This document shows, piece after piece, positions 16,660 to 26,376 of a stretch of DNA of 64,000 bases. A program made the translations under genes and the position numbers. The first letter of the stretch is position 1. Each line of letters opens with the position of its first letter. Source of the DNA: JAEZDR01 sp039811185 (GTDB lineage: Bacteria > Bacteroidota > Bacteroidia > Chitinophagales > Chitinophagaceae). The stretch lies in the NCBI GenBank assembly GCA_039811185.1, contig JBDHYF010000007.1, forward strand, positions 62,001 through 126,000. The letters are read 5' to 3'. Below the pieces are notes generated by a model, which was given only the letters and a program-made list of their open reading frames with translations, was not told where the DNA came from and did not search any database.

Positions 16660-17046
16660 ATGGGAAAAATTCTACTTGTTGAGGATGATGAAATCATGCA
16701 GAAGGTGATTGAAAAAATCCTGATACGCGAAGGGCTTGTGGTAGACGTTGCACGCAATGGAAAAGAAGCGCTGGTAAAACTGGAAGAAAACAATTTTCAG
16801 TACGACATGATGATTACCGACATTATGATGCCCTACGCTAACGGCTTCGAAATCATCAGCCGCGTTAAGAGTGAAGAATTGGGCAAAAAAATTCCGGTTA
16901 TTATTATTTCGAGCGTAGGTAACGAAGACTCGGTAATGGAGGGCTTTAAACTGGGTGCCGACGATTATTTAAAAAAACCAATTATGGCGGGCGAACTCAT
17001 TATAAGAGTGAAAAGATTGCTTGCCAGAGCAAATAATGTTTTATGA
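16660..17046 (+). CDS. single-domain response regulator (CheY-like)
   Basis: A 128-residue receiver domain with no output domain. The acidic pocket (VEDDE), phospho-acceptor Asp54 in MMITDIMMP, conserved Ser in IIISS and Lys in DDYLKKP are all present, so it should be phosphorylatable. The start is the ATG at 16660 (MGKILLVEDDE); an upstream in-frame TTG exists but overlaps the promoter. No histidine kinase is adjacent. The stop overlaps the next start (ATGA), so it is coupled to the HEAT protein and synthases and probably controls their activity by protein contact. Confidence 0.9.
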   Translation: MGKILLVEDDEIMQKVIEKILIREGLVVDVARNGKEALVKLEENNFQYDMMITDIMMPYANGFEIISRVKSEELGKKIPVIIISSVGNEDSVMEGFKLGADDYLKKPIMAGELIIRVKRLLARANNVL

Positions 17047-18212
17047 TAAGAGAGTTTTTTTCTGAATTATTCTCAGGCGAATTATTCAGGGTGTTCGTAT
17101 ACGACTTCCTGTATTTCCCAACCGTAATTCAAATTGCGGTAATCTTTATTTTCATCGCCCTTCTTTCCACCACCATCGCCTATATCTCTATTTTGGTGAG
17201 GCGCTATCGCGGACACCGGCGCGACGTTCGGCGTGCCCGCATCAATCCAAAAATAGATCAACTCATTACCGAAAACATTATCTTAAACGAAGGAATTCTG
17301 GAAGATAAACCCATAGAAGATATTACCATTAACCTCGAAGGCTTCAGAAAACCCTTATACAAAAAAAGATGGGTGCGCCAGGCACTGATCGACCGCCTGA
17401 TGGAGTATCGCAAAAACTTTGTGGGCACCATCGGCGAGCTGCTCCGGATTGTGTACCTCGAACTTGAACTCGATAAAGATTCTTTCCGTAAAATGAAGTC
17501 GCCCCGCTGGGAAAGAAAAGTGCAGGCACTTGTAGAGTTTACGAGCATGGATTTTACCATTGCCGACGTTAATATTCTTCCGCTAACCAACAGTAAGGTA
17601 AGAGAACTGAGAGCCGAAGCCCGCCACGCTTACATCAAACTCAGTAAAAACGAACCATTTAAATTTTTCGACATAGCTACCGAGCCGCTGTTGCAGTGGG
17701 ATCAGATAGAATTGTTCAAAATCATCACATCAACAAAAGATATTGCCATTCCTAATTTTGCGCGCTGGGTTACTTATTCATCCAACAAAACAGTTATTTC
17801 TTTTTGTTTAAAGCTGATTGTTTATTACAACCAGCAGGCAGCTATTCCTGCGGTGGTAAAGTTGCTTGATACCAAAGACCATTTCCTCCGTGCAGACGCA
17901 ATTAACTGTATTGGAAAAATGAAGATTGAAGAAGTGGAGGCCACGCTCGTAAACATGTATAACAACCAGCCGCTGAACTGCCAGATAGAAATTTTGAAAG
18001 CAGTAGGAAGAATTGAAAGCGGAAAATATATAGATTTTTTACGTCAGGAATTTTTACATGCAACCGACTTCGACTTAAGAAAAAATGCTGCCCGTTCCCT
18101 CGTACGAAATGAGTGGATGGCCAAAGATGTGATACAGGAATTAATGGTTACTTCCACGCCGGATAACCAATTAATATTAAAACATGTAATGAATCCTCTA
18201 ATTAAATATTGA
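17043..18212 (+). CDS. membrane-anchored HEAT-repeat protein
   Basis: A 389-residue protein. An N-terminal membrane helix (about residues 27-52, TVIQIAVIFIFIALLSTTIA) is followed by a basic stretch (RRYRGHRRDVRRAR) and an all-helical cytoplasmic region. The C-terminal half shows HEAT-like repeats, e.g. QQAAIPAVVKLLDTKDHFLR, ADAINCIGKMKIEEVEATL and DLRKNAARSLVRN. HEAT repeats are protein-binding scaffolds. Its place between a receiver-domain protein and two membrane synthases, with 4-base overlaps on both sides, suggests that it carries the regulatory signal to the synthase. That role is inference. Confidence 0.78.
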   Translation: MIREFFSELFSGELFRVFVYDFLYFPTVIQIAVIFIFIALLSTTIAYISILVRRYRGHRRDVRRARINPKIDQLITENIILNEGILEDKPIEDITINLEGFRKPLYKKRWVRQALIDRLMEYRKNFVGTIGELLRIVYLELELDKDSFRKMKSPRWERKVQALVEFTSMDFTIADVNILPLTNSKVRELRAEARHAYIKLSKNEPFKFFDIATEPLLQWDQIELFKIITSTKDIAIPNFARWVTYSSNKTVISFCLKLIVYYNQQAAIPAVVKLLDTKDHFLRADAINCIGKMKIEEVEATLVNMYNNQPLNCQIEILKAVGRIESGKYIDFLRQEFLHATDFDLRKNAARSLVRNEWMAKDVIQELMVTSTPDNQLILKHVMNPLIKY

Positions 18213-19678
18213 TGGAAGAGAGTAGCTTTTGGGAGGTCTTAGCCGGGTTTTATGAAAGTACTGTATTTGTTTACGGTACCACTTTGTTGTTGATATACGC
18301 CATGCTGGCGATTTTCTCTCTGATAGCTATTTCGCACTTTGTAAAAAAGAATGCTTTTGTCGATTATGGCACCCTTGTAGCCTCGCCACTTGCTCCCGGC
18401 ATCTCTGTAATTGCACCCGCTTTTAACGAAGCCATTACCATTATTTCAAACGTCCGGTCGCTGCTTACCTTAAACTATCCGCAGTTTGAAGTGATTATTG
18501 TAAACGACGGTAGCTCCGACGACACATTAGCGAAAATGGTGGACGAATTCGAGCTTCAGGAGGTGGAGTTTGCCTACAACGCAAAGATTAAAACGCAGGA
18601 AGTAAAGCGGTTCTTTAAATCGGTGAACCCCGCATACAGCGCGCTTTTGGTGATTGACAAGGTGAATGGAAAAAGCAAGGCCGATGCTACCAATGCAGGC
18701 ATCAATGCCGCGGCGTTCGATTATTTTCTTTGTACTGATGTGGACTGCATTTTAGATAAAGACACGCTACTGAAACTGGTTAAACCGGTGATGGAAGAAC
18801 AGCACAAACGCGTGATTGCCGTAGGCGCTACGCTGCGAATGGCAAACTCTTCCGAAATTGATAAGGGCGTGGTGGTGAGAATGAAGCCGCCCAAAAAATT
18901 GCTGCCGCGTTTCCAGGAAATTGAATACATCCGCTCGTTTGTTTTAGGAAAAATGGGATGGACGCTCGTGAACTCTGTTCCAAACGTTTCGGGCGGGCTT
19001 GGTTTGTTTGATAAAGAAATTGCCATCCGTTGCGGCGGCTACGATTATCAGTCGTTTGGTGAAGACATGGAGCTGATGTTCCGGATGTGCCGGTATGCCA
19101 AAGACAATAAAATAGATTACGCCATCCGTTATATTCCGCTAACGCTTTGCTGGACCGAAGGGCCGGAGACGCTGCGCATCTTCATGCGCCAACGTACACG
19201 ATGGGCTCGCGGACTTGCACAGCTGATGTTTGCCCACAAAAAGATGTTGTTCAATCCCAACTATGGCAATATGGGTATGGTGGTGATGCCATACAACTTC
19301 TTCTTCGAGCTGCTTGCACCCGTCATCGAGTTCACAGGAATTATTTATTATATCGTAATGACAATTCTCGGGCTTATCAACTGGAAATATGCAATTGTGC
19401 TGCTCATTTTTGTGTATACCTATTCGGTAATGATTACCACCATCTCCATACTGTGGGATCAGATTACCTTCCGCTACTACAAAACCTGGCGGGAAGTGTT
19501 GCTGCTCTGTGTTACACCGTTTTTGGAGTTTATCTTATATCATCCCCTCATTGTAATTTTTTCGCTTAGAGGATATTATTTCTTTCTTACCGGTAAAAAA
19601 CATACATGGGGTGATATGCAGCGAAAAGGATTTGGAAATAAGCCCGAAACAAAAGCAAAAGTTGTTTTGGCGAATTAA
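18209..19678 (+). CDS. membrane glycosyltransferase, family GT2 (synthase 1)
   Basis: A 489-residue processive-type GT2 enzyme of the BcsA/PgaC/hyaluronan-synthase group. It has an N-terminal membrane helix, then the GT-A domain: SVIAPAFNEAITIISNVRSL, IIVNDGSSDDTL, DxD-type CTDVDCIL, the acceptor motif SFGEDMELMFRM and the QxxRW motif in QRTRWARG. C-terminal membrane helices follow from about residue 365. All motifs needed for polymer synthesis at the inner membrane are present. It overlaps the HEAT gene by 4 bases and is followed 8 bases later by a close paralogue. The sugar is unknown. Confidence 0.9.
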   Translation: MMEESSFWEVLAGFYESTVFVYGTTLLLIYAMLAIFSLIAISHFVKKNAFVDYGTLVASPLAPGISVIAPAFNEAITIISNVRSLLTLNYPQFEVIIVNDGSSDDTLAKMVDEFELQEVEFAYNAKIKTQEVKRFFKSVNPAYSALLVIDKVNGKSKADATNAGINAAAFDYFLCTDVDCILDKDTLLKLVKPVMEEQHKRVIAVGATLRMANSSEIDKGVVVRMKPPKKLLPRFQEIEYIRSFVLGKMGWTLVNSVPNVSGGLGLFDKEIAIRCGGYDYQSFGEDMELMFRMCRYAKDNKIDYAIRYIPLTLCWTEGPETLRIFMRQRTRWARGLAQLMFAHKKMLFNPNYGNMGMVVMPYNFFFELLAPVIEFTGIIYYIVMTILGLINWKYAIVLLIFVYTYSVMITTISILWDQITFRYYKTWREVLLLCVTPFLEFILYHPLIVIFSLRGYYFFLTGKKHTWGDMQRKGFGNKPETKAKVVLAN

Positions 19679-19686
19679 AAAGAACT

Positions 19687-21204
19687 ATGGAAGAATATTC
19701 GTTTTGGTACGCGATAAGAGATTTTTACGAAGGCTTCGTATTTGTTTACGGAGTTACCCTTTTGTCGTGCTATGCATTTCTGGCCATTCTTTCTTTTATC
19801 GGTATTAACCGCTATCATAAAAGAAACCAGTACACCGACTTTACAAAGGTGCTTCAGTCGCCGCTGGCTCCGGGAATTTCCGTAATTGCACCGGCGTATA
19901 ACGAAGGCGTTACCATCATTTCCAACGTTCGTTCACTGATGACGCTTAACTATCCGCGTTTCGAAGTAATCATCATCAACGACGGCAGTACCGACGACAC
20001 ACTCGAGAAGTTGGTAGAAGAATTCAGTCTCATCGAGGTAGAATTTGCCTATAACGAAAAAATACAAACGCAGCCGGTTAAACGCATCTTCAAATCAACC
20101 AATATCGCTTACGAAAAATTGGTAGTTATTGATAAGGTGAACGGTAAGAGTAAAGCCGATGCCTCCAATGCAGGCATTAATGCGGCGGCATTCGACTATT
20201 TTCTATGTACCGACGTGGACTGTATCATTGAAAAAGATACGTTGCTGAAGATGATTAAACCCTTCATGGATGAAACCGTTAGGAAGGTGAAAGAGGTGGG
20301 TGATCCCTGTCCGGAATGCGGATATGTACACGTTGTTGAACAAACGAAACGCGTAATTGCAACGGGCGCCACATTGCGTATTGCCAACTCCTGCGAGGTG
20401 GACGAAGGGGTGATTACCCGCGTGCGCCCGCCAAAAGCATGGTTGCCACGCTTCCAGGAAATGGAATATATCCGCGCCTACGTGTTAGGAAAGATGGGGT
20501 GGAGCATGATTAACTGCGTGCCCAACGTTTCGGGTGGCTTAGGATTATTTGATAAAGAAATTGCTATTAAAGCGGGCGGCTACGACCATAAATCTTTTGC
20601 GGAAGATATGGATTTGATAACCCGCATGATTGCCTATATGGTGGATAATAAAATGAAATACACCATCCGGTATATCCCAACCACACAGTGCTGGACGGAA
20701 GGCCCGCCCACACTGCGCGTATTTGGAAGACAGCGGACAAGGTGGGGAAGAGGTATGGCTCAGATGATGAACATTCACCGGAAAATTATTTTCAACCCTC
20801 GATACGGACAAATGGGAATGGTGGTGTTTCCCTACAATCTCTTCTTCGAATTTCTTGCGCCCGTGGTTGAGTTTTCAGGCATACTTTACTATATCTACAT
20901 CATCGTTACCAATCAAATTAACTGGTATTACGCCCTTATTTTGATTGTGTTTGTATACCTCTATTCCGTTATGATTACCACGCTCGCCATTTTGTGGGAC
21001 CAGCTTACGTACCGGTACTACAAAACCTGGAGAGAGGTATTGGGCCTCGCATTAATGGCTTTTCTCGAACCCTTCATTTATCATCCGCTAATTGTGTTTT
21101 ACGCATTAAGAGGATATTACTTCTTCCTTGTGAATAAGAAACTGGTTTGGGGTAACATGCAACGCCAGGGATTTGGAACCAAAAAACTGCCATCTGTTCA
21201 ATAA
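19687..21204 (+). CDS. membrane glycosyltransferase, family GT2 (synthase 2, with CxxC insertion)
   Basis: A 505-residue paralogue of the preceding synthase, collinear over its whole length: SVIAPAYNEGVTIISNVRSL, IIINDGSTDDTL, CTDVDCII, SFAEDMDLITRM, RQRTRWGRG and C-terminal membrane helices. It differs by an insertion of roughly 20 residues after the DVDCI region that contains CPEC (Cys208, Cys211) and ECGYVHVVEQ, reminiscent of half a zinc ribbon. Both paralogues keep their catalytic motifs, so they may form a heteromeric synthase or add different sugars. It lies 8 bases from its neighbours on both sides. Confidence 0.9.
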   Translation: MEEYSFWYAIRDFYEGFVFVYGVTLLSCYAFLAILSFIGINRYHKRNQYTDFTKVLQSPLAPGISVIAPAYNEGVTIISNVRSLMTLNYPRFEVIIINDGSTDDTLEKLVEEFSLIEVEFAYNEKIQTQPVKRIFKSTNIAYEKLVVIDKVNGKSKADASNAGINAAAFDYFLCTDVDCIIEKDTLLKMIKPFMDETVRKVKEVGDPCPECGYVHVVEQTKRVIATGATLRIANSCEVDEGVITRVRPPKAWLPRFQEMEYIRAYVLGKMGWSMINCVPNVSGGLGLFDKEIAIKAGGYDHKSFAEDMDLITRMIAYMVDNKMKYTIRYIPTTQCWTEGPPTLRVFGRQRTRWGRGMAQMMNIHRKIIFNPRYGQMGMVVFPYNLFFEFLAPVVEFSGILYYIYIIVTNQINWYYALILIVFVYLYSVMITTLAILWDQLTYRYYKTWREVLGLALMAFLEPFIYHPLIVFYALRGYYFFLVNKKLVWGNMQRQGFGTKKLPSVQ

Positions 21205-21211
21205 GTTTATT

Positions 21212-24103
21212 ATGAAATTCAATATAACCAAGACTTTATCTTTCGTTCTGCTGTTGCTGATCAGCTTTGGCGCAATGGCGCAGAAAAATAAAGATGTGAA
21301 ACTGACCAATGCGGATGAATACTACGACGAATCGGTTAAGCAGGCAAAATTGCGCAACTATAAATACGCCATTTCCCTTGCGAAGGAAGGGCTGAAGCGC
21401 CGCAATAATTTTATGGATATGCACCTGCTCATCGGCAAGTTGTACACCATCACAAAGAACTACGACAGCGCCCGCTATCATATCAAATACGTTATCAATA
21501 ACGACCCGCGTTATAAAGACGCTTACTTCTACGCCATTAACATAGAAGCCAGCACAGGCCACTACGAAGAGGCACTTTGCTATGCCGATGATGCGCTTTA
21601 TTTTTTTCCGAACGACAAAGAACTGCTGCTGAAAAAGCTTTCCCTTTTGCAGGAAACGAACCGCTCGCAGGCATCGCGCATACTTGCGCAAAAAATCATC
21701 GACCGCTATCCGTCCGACGCAAAAGTGGTGTCCGCATTTGTAGAGCATAAACTCTCACTCGGGCGTTATTACTTAAAACGCGGAAGCCTTAACGAAGCAA
21801 AAAATCAGTTCGAAAACGCACTGGCCGCCGATCCATCGAACCGAGAAGCGTTAAATGCGCTCTATAACATTGAGCTGCGCTCGGGCAACTATCAGGCGGC
21901 GCTTAACCGCATCAATTACGCGCTGATACGCAACCCAAATTCTTACGACCTGCTGATGACGAAACTCGGTATTGAGCAAAGCAGCCATGCCTATGCCGAA
22001 GCTTTGGAAACGCTGAAAACAATTTATAAGTATTATCCCAACGATACAAAAGCCCGCTATATGGAAAGAGAAATCCGTTTGCAGGCAGCAAGGTTTTATA
22101 CCGCTATGGACCCGCTTTCACAGTACTTGTCTATCCTCGAAAAAGAGCCGGGCAACCGCGAAGCACTTCACAGAGTAATCGGTATTAACGACAGCAGAGG
22201 CAATACCAAACAAGCGCTTTACTGGGTAAACCAAGGCATCATGCGTTATGGCAACGATGCCACTTTGTTAGGACAAAAAGTAGACATCCTGGAGCAGCAG
22301 CGGAACTTTACAGAAGCCGCCCACGTAGCACAAATGGTGTATAGAATTGAGCCTACGTTAACGTGGCGCAACCGCGTAGTGGAACTCTCTGTTTTAAGTG
22401 CACAACAGTATGCGTCGCAACAAATGTATGACAGCGCTTTAATAGAAATTGACCATGCCTTAAGCCTGAACCGGAACAATATAGAGGCTATGCAGAAAAA
22501 AATAAACATCCTTATTGCGCTGAAAAGTTACGATGAAGCGCTGGAGTTGGTGGATGAATATCTGGATGCCTATCCCGGCGACGACCGCACCTGGTTAACG
22601 AAATCATCGCTCATAGAAGCAATGGGCAATCAGGAAGAAGCGGCCGACCTCACTGCTCAGTTGCTTGAAAAAGACCCTAACAACCGAAGAGTAACGTCTA
22701 TTTATATTGAGCAGCGGATGAGTGCCGCGCGTGCTTTAATGCAGGCAGAAGAGTTTGATATGGCGAGAACGCAGCTTCGTTACGTATATCAACTGAATCC
22801 GCAAAATCTCGAAGCGCTGAATTATTTGATAAACCTTGAAAGCGCAACCGGAAATTTGGATTCCGCAATTTACTATGCCGATCAGGCGCTTGCGTTAAAA
22901 CCAACCAACAAAGATCTGTTGCTGAAAAAATCGTCCATCTTCGAACAGATGCAGCAGTACCCGGATGCTTATACCATTACCGAGGCCTTAATGATTCGCT
23001 ATCCCTACAACCTGAAGATAAAACGCGCTTACCTTGATCAGGTGCTCGCTTCGGGCAGGTATCAGCAAAAAAATCAAAATTATACAGAAGCACTTTCCGA
23101 ATACAATAAGGCCCTTGTAGTAGCTCCGAAAGACACCGTAGCGTTGATGTACACCATTAATCTTTTAAATGAGACGAAGAACTTCGATTCGGCATTGGTG
23201 CTCATCAACCGGGGATTGGACTACTATCCGCAAAGCGAGTATTTCCATCTCAAAAAAGCGGTAGTGCTTGAGCAGATGAACCGCATTGATGTGGCTGCGC
23301 TGCACGCAGATACGGCATCGAAAATCAATCCCACACAAAAAAATATCGACTACGCCAATTATCTGAAAAGCTTTGCGTATAAAAATGAATTCGGGCTATT
23401 TTACTTACGCTCGTCATTCGACGATCCGTACCGCAAAGGCAATATCGGAACCGTTGAATACCGGCGCTACAACCGCAAGGGCAGCTTTGCAGGCCGCGTA
23501 AACTATGCCGGCCGCGCCAACGGAACGGGTTATCAGTTCGACGTTGAAATGTATCGCAACCATGGTAACACAAAAAATTACAGCCATGCAATTGCATCTG
23601 CTTCTATCGGCGAGGTGTTTCCGAAGTATCGGTTAAGCTATTCTTACTTGCACAACTTCAATAAAAAATGGGAAGGCGAAATTGGCGGTCGCTATTTACG
23701 CACAGTTGACTCCACTGATGTTTACGGCCCTACACTCGCCGTATCCCGCTATGCGGGCGACTTCTGGTTTAACCTGCGCGGTTATTGGTTGTTTGCTAAC
23801 TATAACAATCAAACAAACAGCTATCAGTCGTACGCGCTCACTAACCGGTATTATATGAACGATCAGTTAGATTATGTTCAGTTGTTCTTCGGACTGGGAA
23901 GCCTGCCCGACGAAATCAGTCAGAATTTTAATCTGGGATCAACGCTCGACTTCGTAACTACCACTATTGGTGCAGCTTACTTAAAAACGATTCGTTACCG
24001 TACGAGAGTAGGCATCAACCTCACATGGATTAATCAAAAGGTGGCGCCTAATTTATACCGCAATCAGTACGATGTTTATCTGACGTTGCAGCGTCGCTTT
24101 TAG
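21212..24103 (+). CDS. TPR protein with C-terminal YaiO-type outer-membrane beta-barrel
   Basis: A 963-residue exported protein. Signal peptide: MKFNITKTLSFVLLLLISFG ending at AMAQ. Residues about 30-725 are TPR-like repeats (for example YKYAISLAKEGLKRRNN and NLDSAIYYADQALALKPTN). From about residue 735 there are amphipathic strands rich in Tyr and Gly (YRRYNRKGSFAGRVNYAGRA, YRTRVGINLTWIN) ending in Phe, as in YaiO-family barrels. This periplasmic-TPR plus outer-membrane-pore plan resembles PgaA or BcsC, the export ports of synthase-dependent polysaccharides. The start is ATG at 21212, 7 bases after synthase 2; an upstream in-frame start lies inside that gene and was rejected. Confidence 0.87.
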   Translation: MKFNITKTLSFVLLLLISFGAMAQKNKDVKLTNADEYYDESVKQAKLRNYKYAISLAKEGLKRRNNFMDMHLLIGKLYTITKNYDSARYHIKYVINNDPRYKDAYFYAINIEASTGHYEEALCYADDALYFFPNDKELLLKKLSLLQETNRSQASRILAQKIIDRYPSDAKVVSAFVEHKLSLGRYYLKRGSLNEAKNQFENALAADPSNREALNALYNIELRSGNYQAALNRINYALIRNPNSYDLLMTKLGIEQSSHAYAEALETLKTIYKYYPNDTKARYMEREIRLQAARFYTAMDPLSQYLSILEKEPGNREALHRVIGINDSRGNTKQALYWVNQGIMRYGNDATLLGQKVDILEQQRNFTEAAHVAQMVYRIEPTLTWRNRVVELSVLSAQQYASQQMYDSALIEIDHALSLNRNNIEAMQKKINILIALKSYDEALELVDEYLDAYPGDDRTWLTKSSLIEAMGNQEEAADLTAQLLEKDPNNRRVTSIYIEQRMSAARALMQAEEFDMARTQLRYVYQLNPQNLEALNYLINLESATGNLDSAIYYADQALALKPTNKDLLLKKSSIFEQMQQYPDAYTITEALMIRYPYNLKIKRAYLDQVLASGRYQQKNQNYTEALSEYNKALVVAPKDTVALMYTINLLNETKNFDSALVLINRGLDYYPQSEYFHLKKAVVLEQMNRIDVAALHADTASKINPTQKNIDYANYLKSFAYKNEFGLFYLRSSFDDPYRKGNIGTVEYRRYNRKGSFAGRVNYAGRANGTGYQFDVEMYRNHGNTKNYSHAIASASIGEVFPKYRLSYSYLHNFNKKWEGEIGGRYLRTVDSTDVYGPTLAVSRYAGDFWFNLRGYWLFANYNNQTNSYQSYALTNRYYMNDQLDYVQLFFGLGSLPDEISQNFNLGSTLDFVTTTIGAAYLKTIRYRTRVGINLTWINQKVAPNLYRNQYDVYLTLQRRF

Positions 24104-24124
24104 AAAGAACAATATCTTTATGCG

Positions 24125-26368
24125 ATGTTGAACAGCTTTTTCCTGCTAAGCGTATTTTGCTTTCTGTCCTGTGGACAGAGCAGCGAAGAAATTGCCATTG
24201 CCGTTAATGGAAAATCGAAATATAGCATTGTAATTCCTGTTCAGAGCCTGCCGGCGGAGAAAAAGGCTGCGGCTCAGTTACAGCACTATCTCCAAAAAGT
24301 TACCGGCGCACTGCTTCCAATAAAAGTGGAGAGCGCAGAAACATTTTTCGATGGCCATAATATCTATCTCGGATACACGAACGAAGGCTACCGGTATGTA
24401 AGCAAGAAGAAGAATGACGGGTTTACCACTGCCAGCGATAAAACGAACATTTTTATTGTGGGACACGGTGGACAGGGAACGCTCTATGGTGTGTATGACT
24501 TTTTGGAGCAGTTTGCCGGCTGCTCGAAGCAGGATGAAGGCGACGTAGTGTTTAAGCCGATGAAGCGCCTGTATTTTCCAAAGGACTATAACAAAGTGCA
24601 GCACCCTTCGTTCCAATACCGCGAAGTTTATTATCCGCCATCCTTTAACGACGAATATCTGGCATGGCATAAGTTGCAGCGGCTGGAAGACCTTTGGGGA
24701 ATCTGGGGACATTCCTTTTTTAAACTCGTTCCGCCGGAACATTATTTTGCCAAAGCGCCGGAATTTTTTTCGCTTGTAAACGGCCGCCGGCAGCCCATGC
24801 AGCTTTGTTTGAGTAATAACGAAATGTTTGAGGTGATGGTAAAGGCGTTGGAGCAGCAGATGAAACAGAAAGATTATGCGTTATACTGGTCGATAAGCGC
24901 CAATGATGATATCGGATATTGTACTTGTAACTATTGTGCGGCAGCCGATGCAGCGGAAGGATCGCACGCGGGCTCGCTTATCCGGTTTGTAAATAAAATT
25001 GCCAAACGCTTTCCTGACAAAATTTTTACTACGCTGGCGTATCAACATACGGCAAAGCCACCCAAAACGAAGCCGGCAGATAATGTGTACGTCATGCTCA
25101 GCACAATCGACGCCTATCGTACGCAACCCCTTGAGAAAGAAAAGTCGGCGGCCACTTTCAACAGTTATTTAAAAGGGTGGCAGCAGCTCACAACGCGGCT
25201 TTTTATATGGGATTATACAACGCAGTTCACCAACTATCTTGCGCCTTTTCCACAGTTGCACACTTTCCCCGCAAACATAAGCTGGTTTAAAGGCCATCAG
25301 GTAAAGGGCGTTTTTGAGCAGGGGAGTGGCGACGCGGAGTCGGATTTTTCGGAGCTCTACAGTTTTGTTTTGTCGAAACTTTTATGGAACACGTCGGCCG
25401 ACGCAGACAGCCTCACAAAGCTTTTTTGTAACCAGTATTACACCACTGCTGCGCCATACATTCTCAGCTATCTGCGTGCGAGGCAGGATGCGGTTGCCAA
25501 ATCGAAGGCACAACTCGACATTTACGGAAATCCGGTGAACAGCTATAACGACTTCCTTTCGCCGGAAAACATTGATCTTTTTTCATCTTATCTCGATAAG
25601 GCGGAAGCGGCATCGGAGGCGGATGCCGTGGTGTACCGAAGGGTACAGAAGCTAAGGTTGGCGCTTGAGTACACGGTGCTTCAGCAGTCGAAATTTTTTG
25701 GGAAGCAAAAGTTTGGTTTTGAGGTGGTGAATGAAGACGGCAGTGTGTCGGTAAAAGCAGGCTGGCCTCAGCGGTTGTTACGGTTTAAAAACGCGTTAAG
25801 CAATTTTAAGATTGATGTGTTAAATGAAGATGGTCTTACCGCCGAACAATATTTTTCCGACTGGAATAAAATCCTTTCCACTCCGCATCAGTTCAATCTG
25901 GCCTATTTTAAAGAAGTAAAATTAGCTCATCCCTTTGCGCCCGAGTATCCCGCAAGAAGGGAACAAACGCTTGTGGATGAAGTAATCGGATACAATGATT
26001 TCAGCTTTAACTGGCTGCTGTTTTATGGAAACGATTTAGATGCAACCATCGATTTGGGTGCAGTAACGCCGATAAAAGAAGTGAAGACGCATTTTTTAAA
26101 AGATGCCAAACACTGGATCTTTCTCCCTGTCAACATCACCGTTTTTGGTTCGGATGATGGCCTAACCTTTCAGAAACTTGCAGCCACTGATCTGCCGCCT
26201 TATGCGGAGGACTTTGATATTTCTGTTGTTCCTTTTCAATTTTCAATCAAGCCCGCAAAGCTGCGCTACATAAGGGTTGTAGCGGAAACGCCGAAAACAT
26301 TGCCGCGCTGGCGCACAAAAGAAAATCGCAGGCCGTCGATTGCCTGCGATGAAATCTTTGTCCGGTAA
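24125..26368 (+). CDS. DUF4838 lipoprotein, glycoside-hydrolase-like, with C-terminal discoidin-like domain
   Basis: A 747-residue lipoprotein with signal MLNSFFLLSVFCFLSC (Cys16). Residues about 30-140 resemble the GH20/alpha-glucuronidase accessory domain (GHGGQGTLYGVYDFLEQF). The DUF4838 domain follows at about 200-470 with ISANDDIGYCTCNYCAAADA. The last 140 residues look like an F5/8-type C (discoidin) carbohydrate-binding domain (DATIDLGAVTPIKEVKTHF, ITVFGSDDGLTF). It lies 21 bases behind the TPR-barrel gene, so it may trim or modify the polymer made by the operon, as PgaB, BcsZ or AlgL do in theirs. Hydrolase activity is inferred. Confidence 0.8.
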   Translation: MLNSFFLLSVFCFLSCGQSSEEIAIAVNGKSKYSIVIPVQSLPAEKKAAAQLQHYLQKVTGALLPIKVESAETFFDGHNIYLGYTNEGYRYVSKKKNDGFTTASDKTNIFIVGHGGQGTLYGVYDFLEQFAGCSKQDEGDVVFKPMKRLYFPKDYNKVQHPSFQYREVYYPPSFNDEYLAWHKLQRLEDLWGIWGHSFFKLVPPEHYFAKAPEFFSLVNGRRQPMQLCLSNNEMFEVMVKALEQQMKQKDYALYWSISANDDIGYCTCNYCAAADAAEGSHAGSLIRFVNKIAKRFPDKIFTTLAYQHTAKPPKTKPADNVYVMLSTIDAYRTQPLEKEKSAATFNSYLKGWQQLTTRLFIWDYTTQFTNYLAPFPQLHTFPANISWFKGHQVKGVFEQGSGDAESDFSELYSFVLSKLLWNTSADADSLTKLFCNQYYTTAAPYILSYLRARQDAVAKSKAQLDIYGNPVNSYNDFLSPENIDLFSSYLDKAEAASEADAVVYRRVQKLRLALEYTVLQQSKFFGKQKFGFEVVNEDGSVSVKAGWPQRLLRFKNALSNFKIDVLNEDGLTAEQYFSDWNKILSTPHQFNLAYFKEVKLAHPFAPEYPARREQTLVDEVIGYNDFSFNWLLFYGNDLDATIDLGAVTPIKEVKTHFLKDAKHWIFLPVNITVFGSDDGLTFQKLAATDLPPYAEDFDISVVPFQFSIKPAKLRYIRVVAETPKTLPRWRTKENRRPSIACDEIFVR

Positions 26369-26376
26369 AAAAAAAT

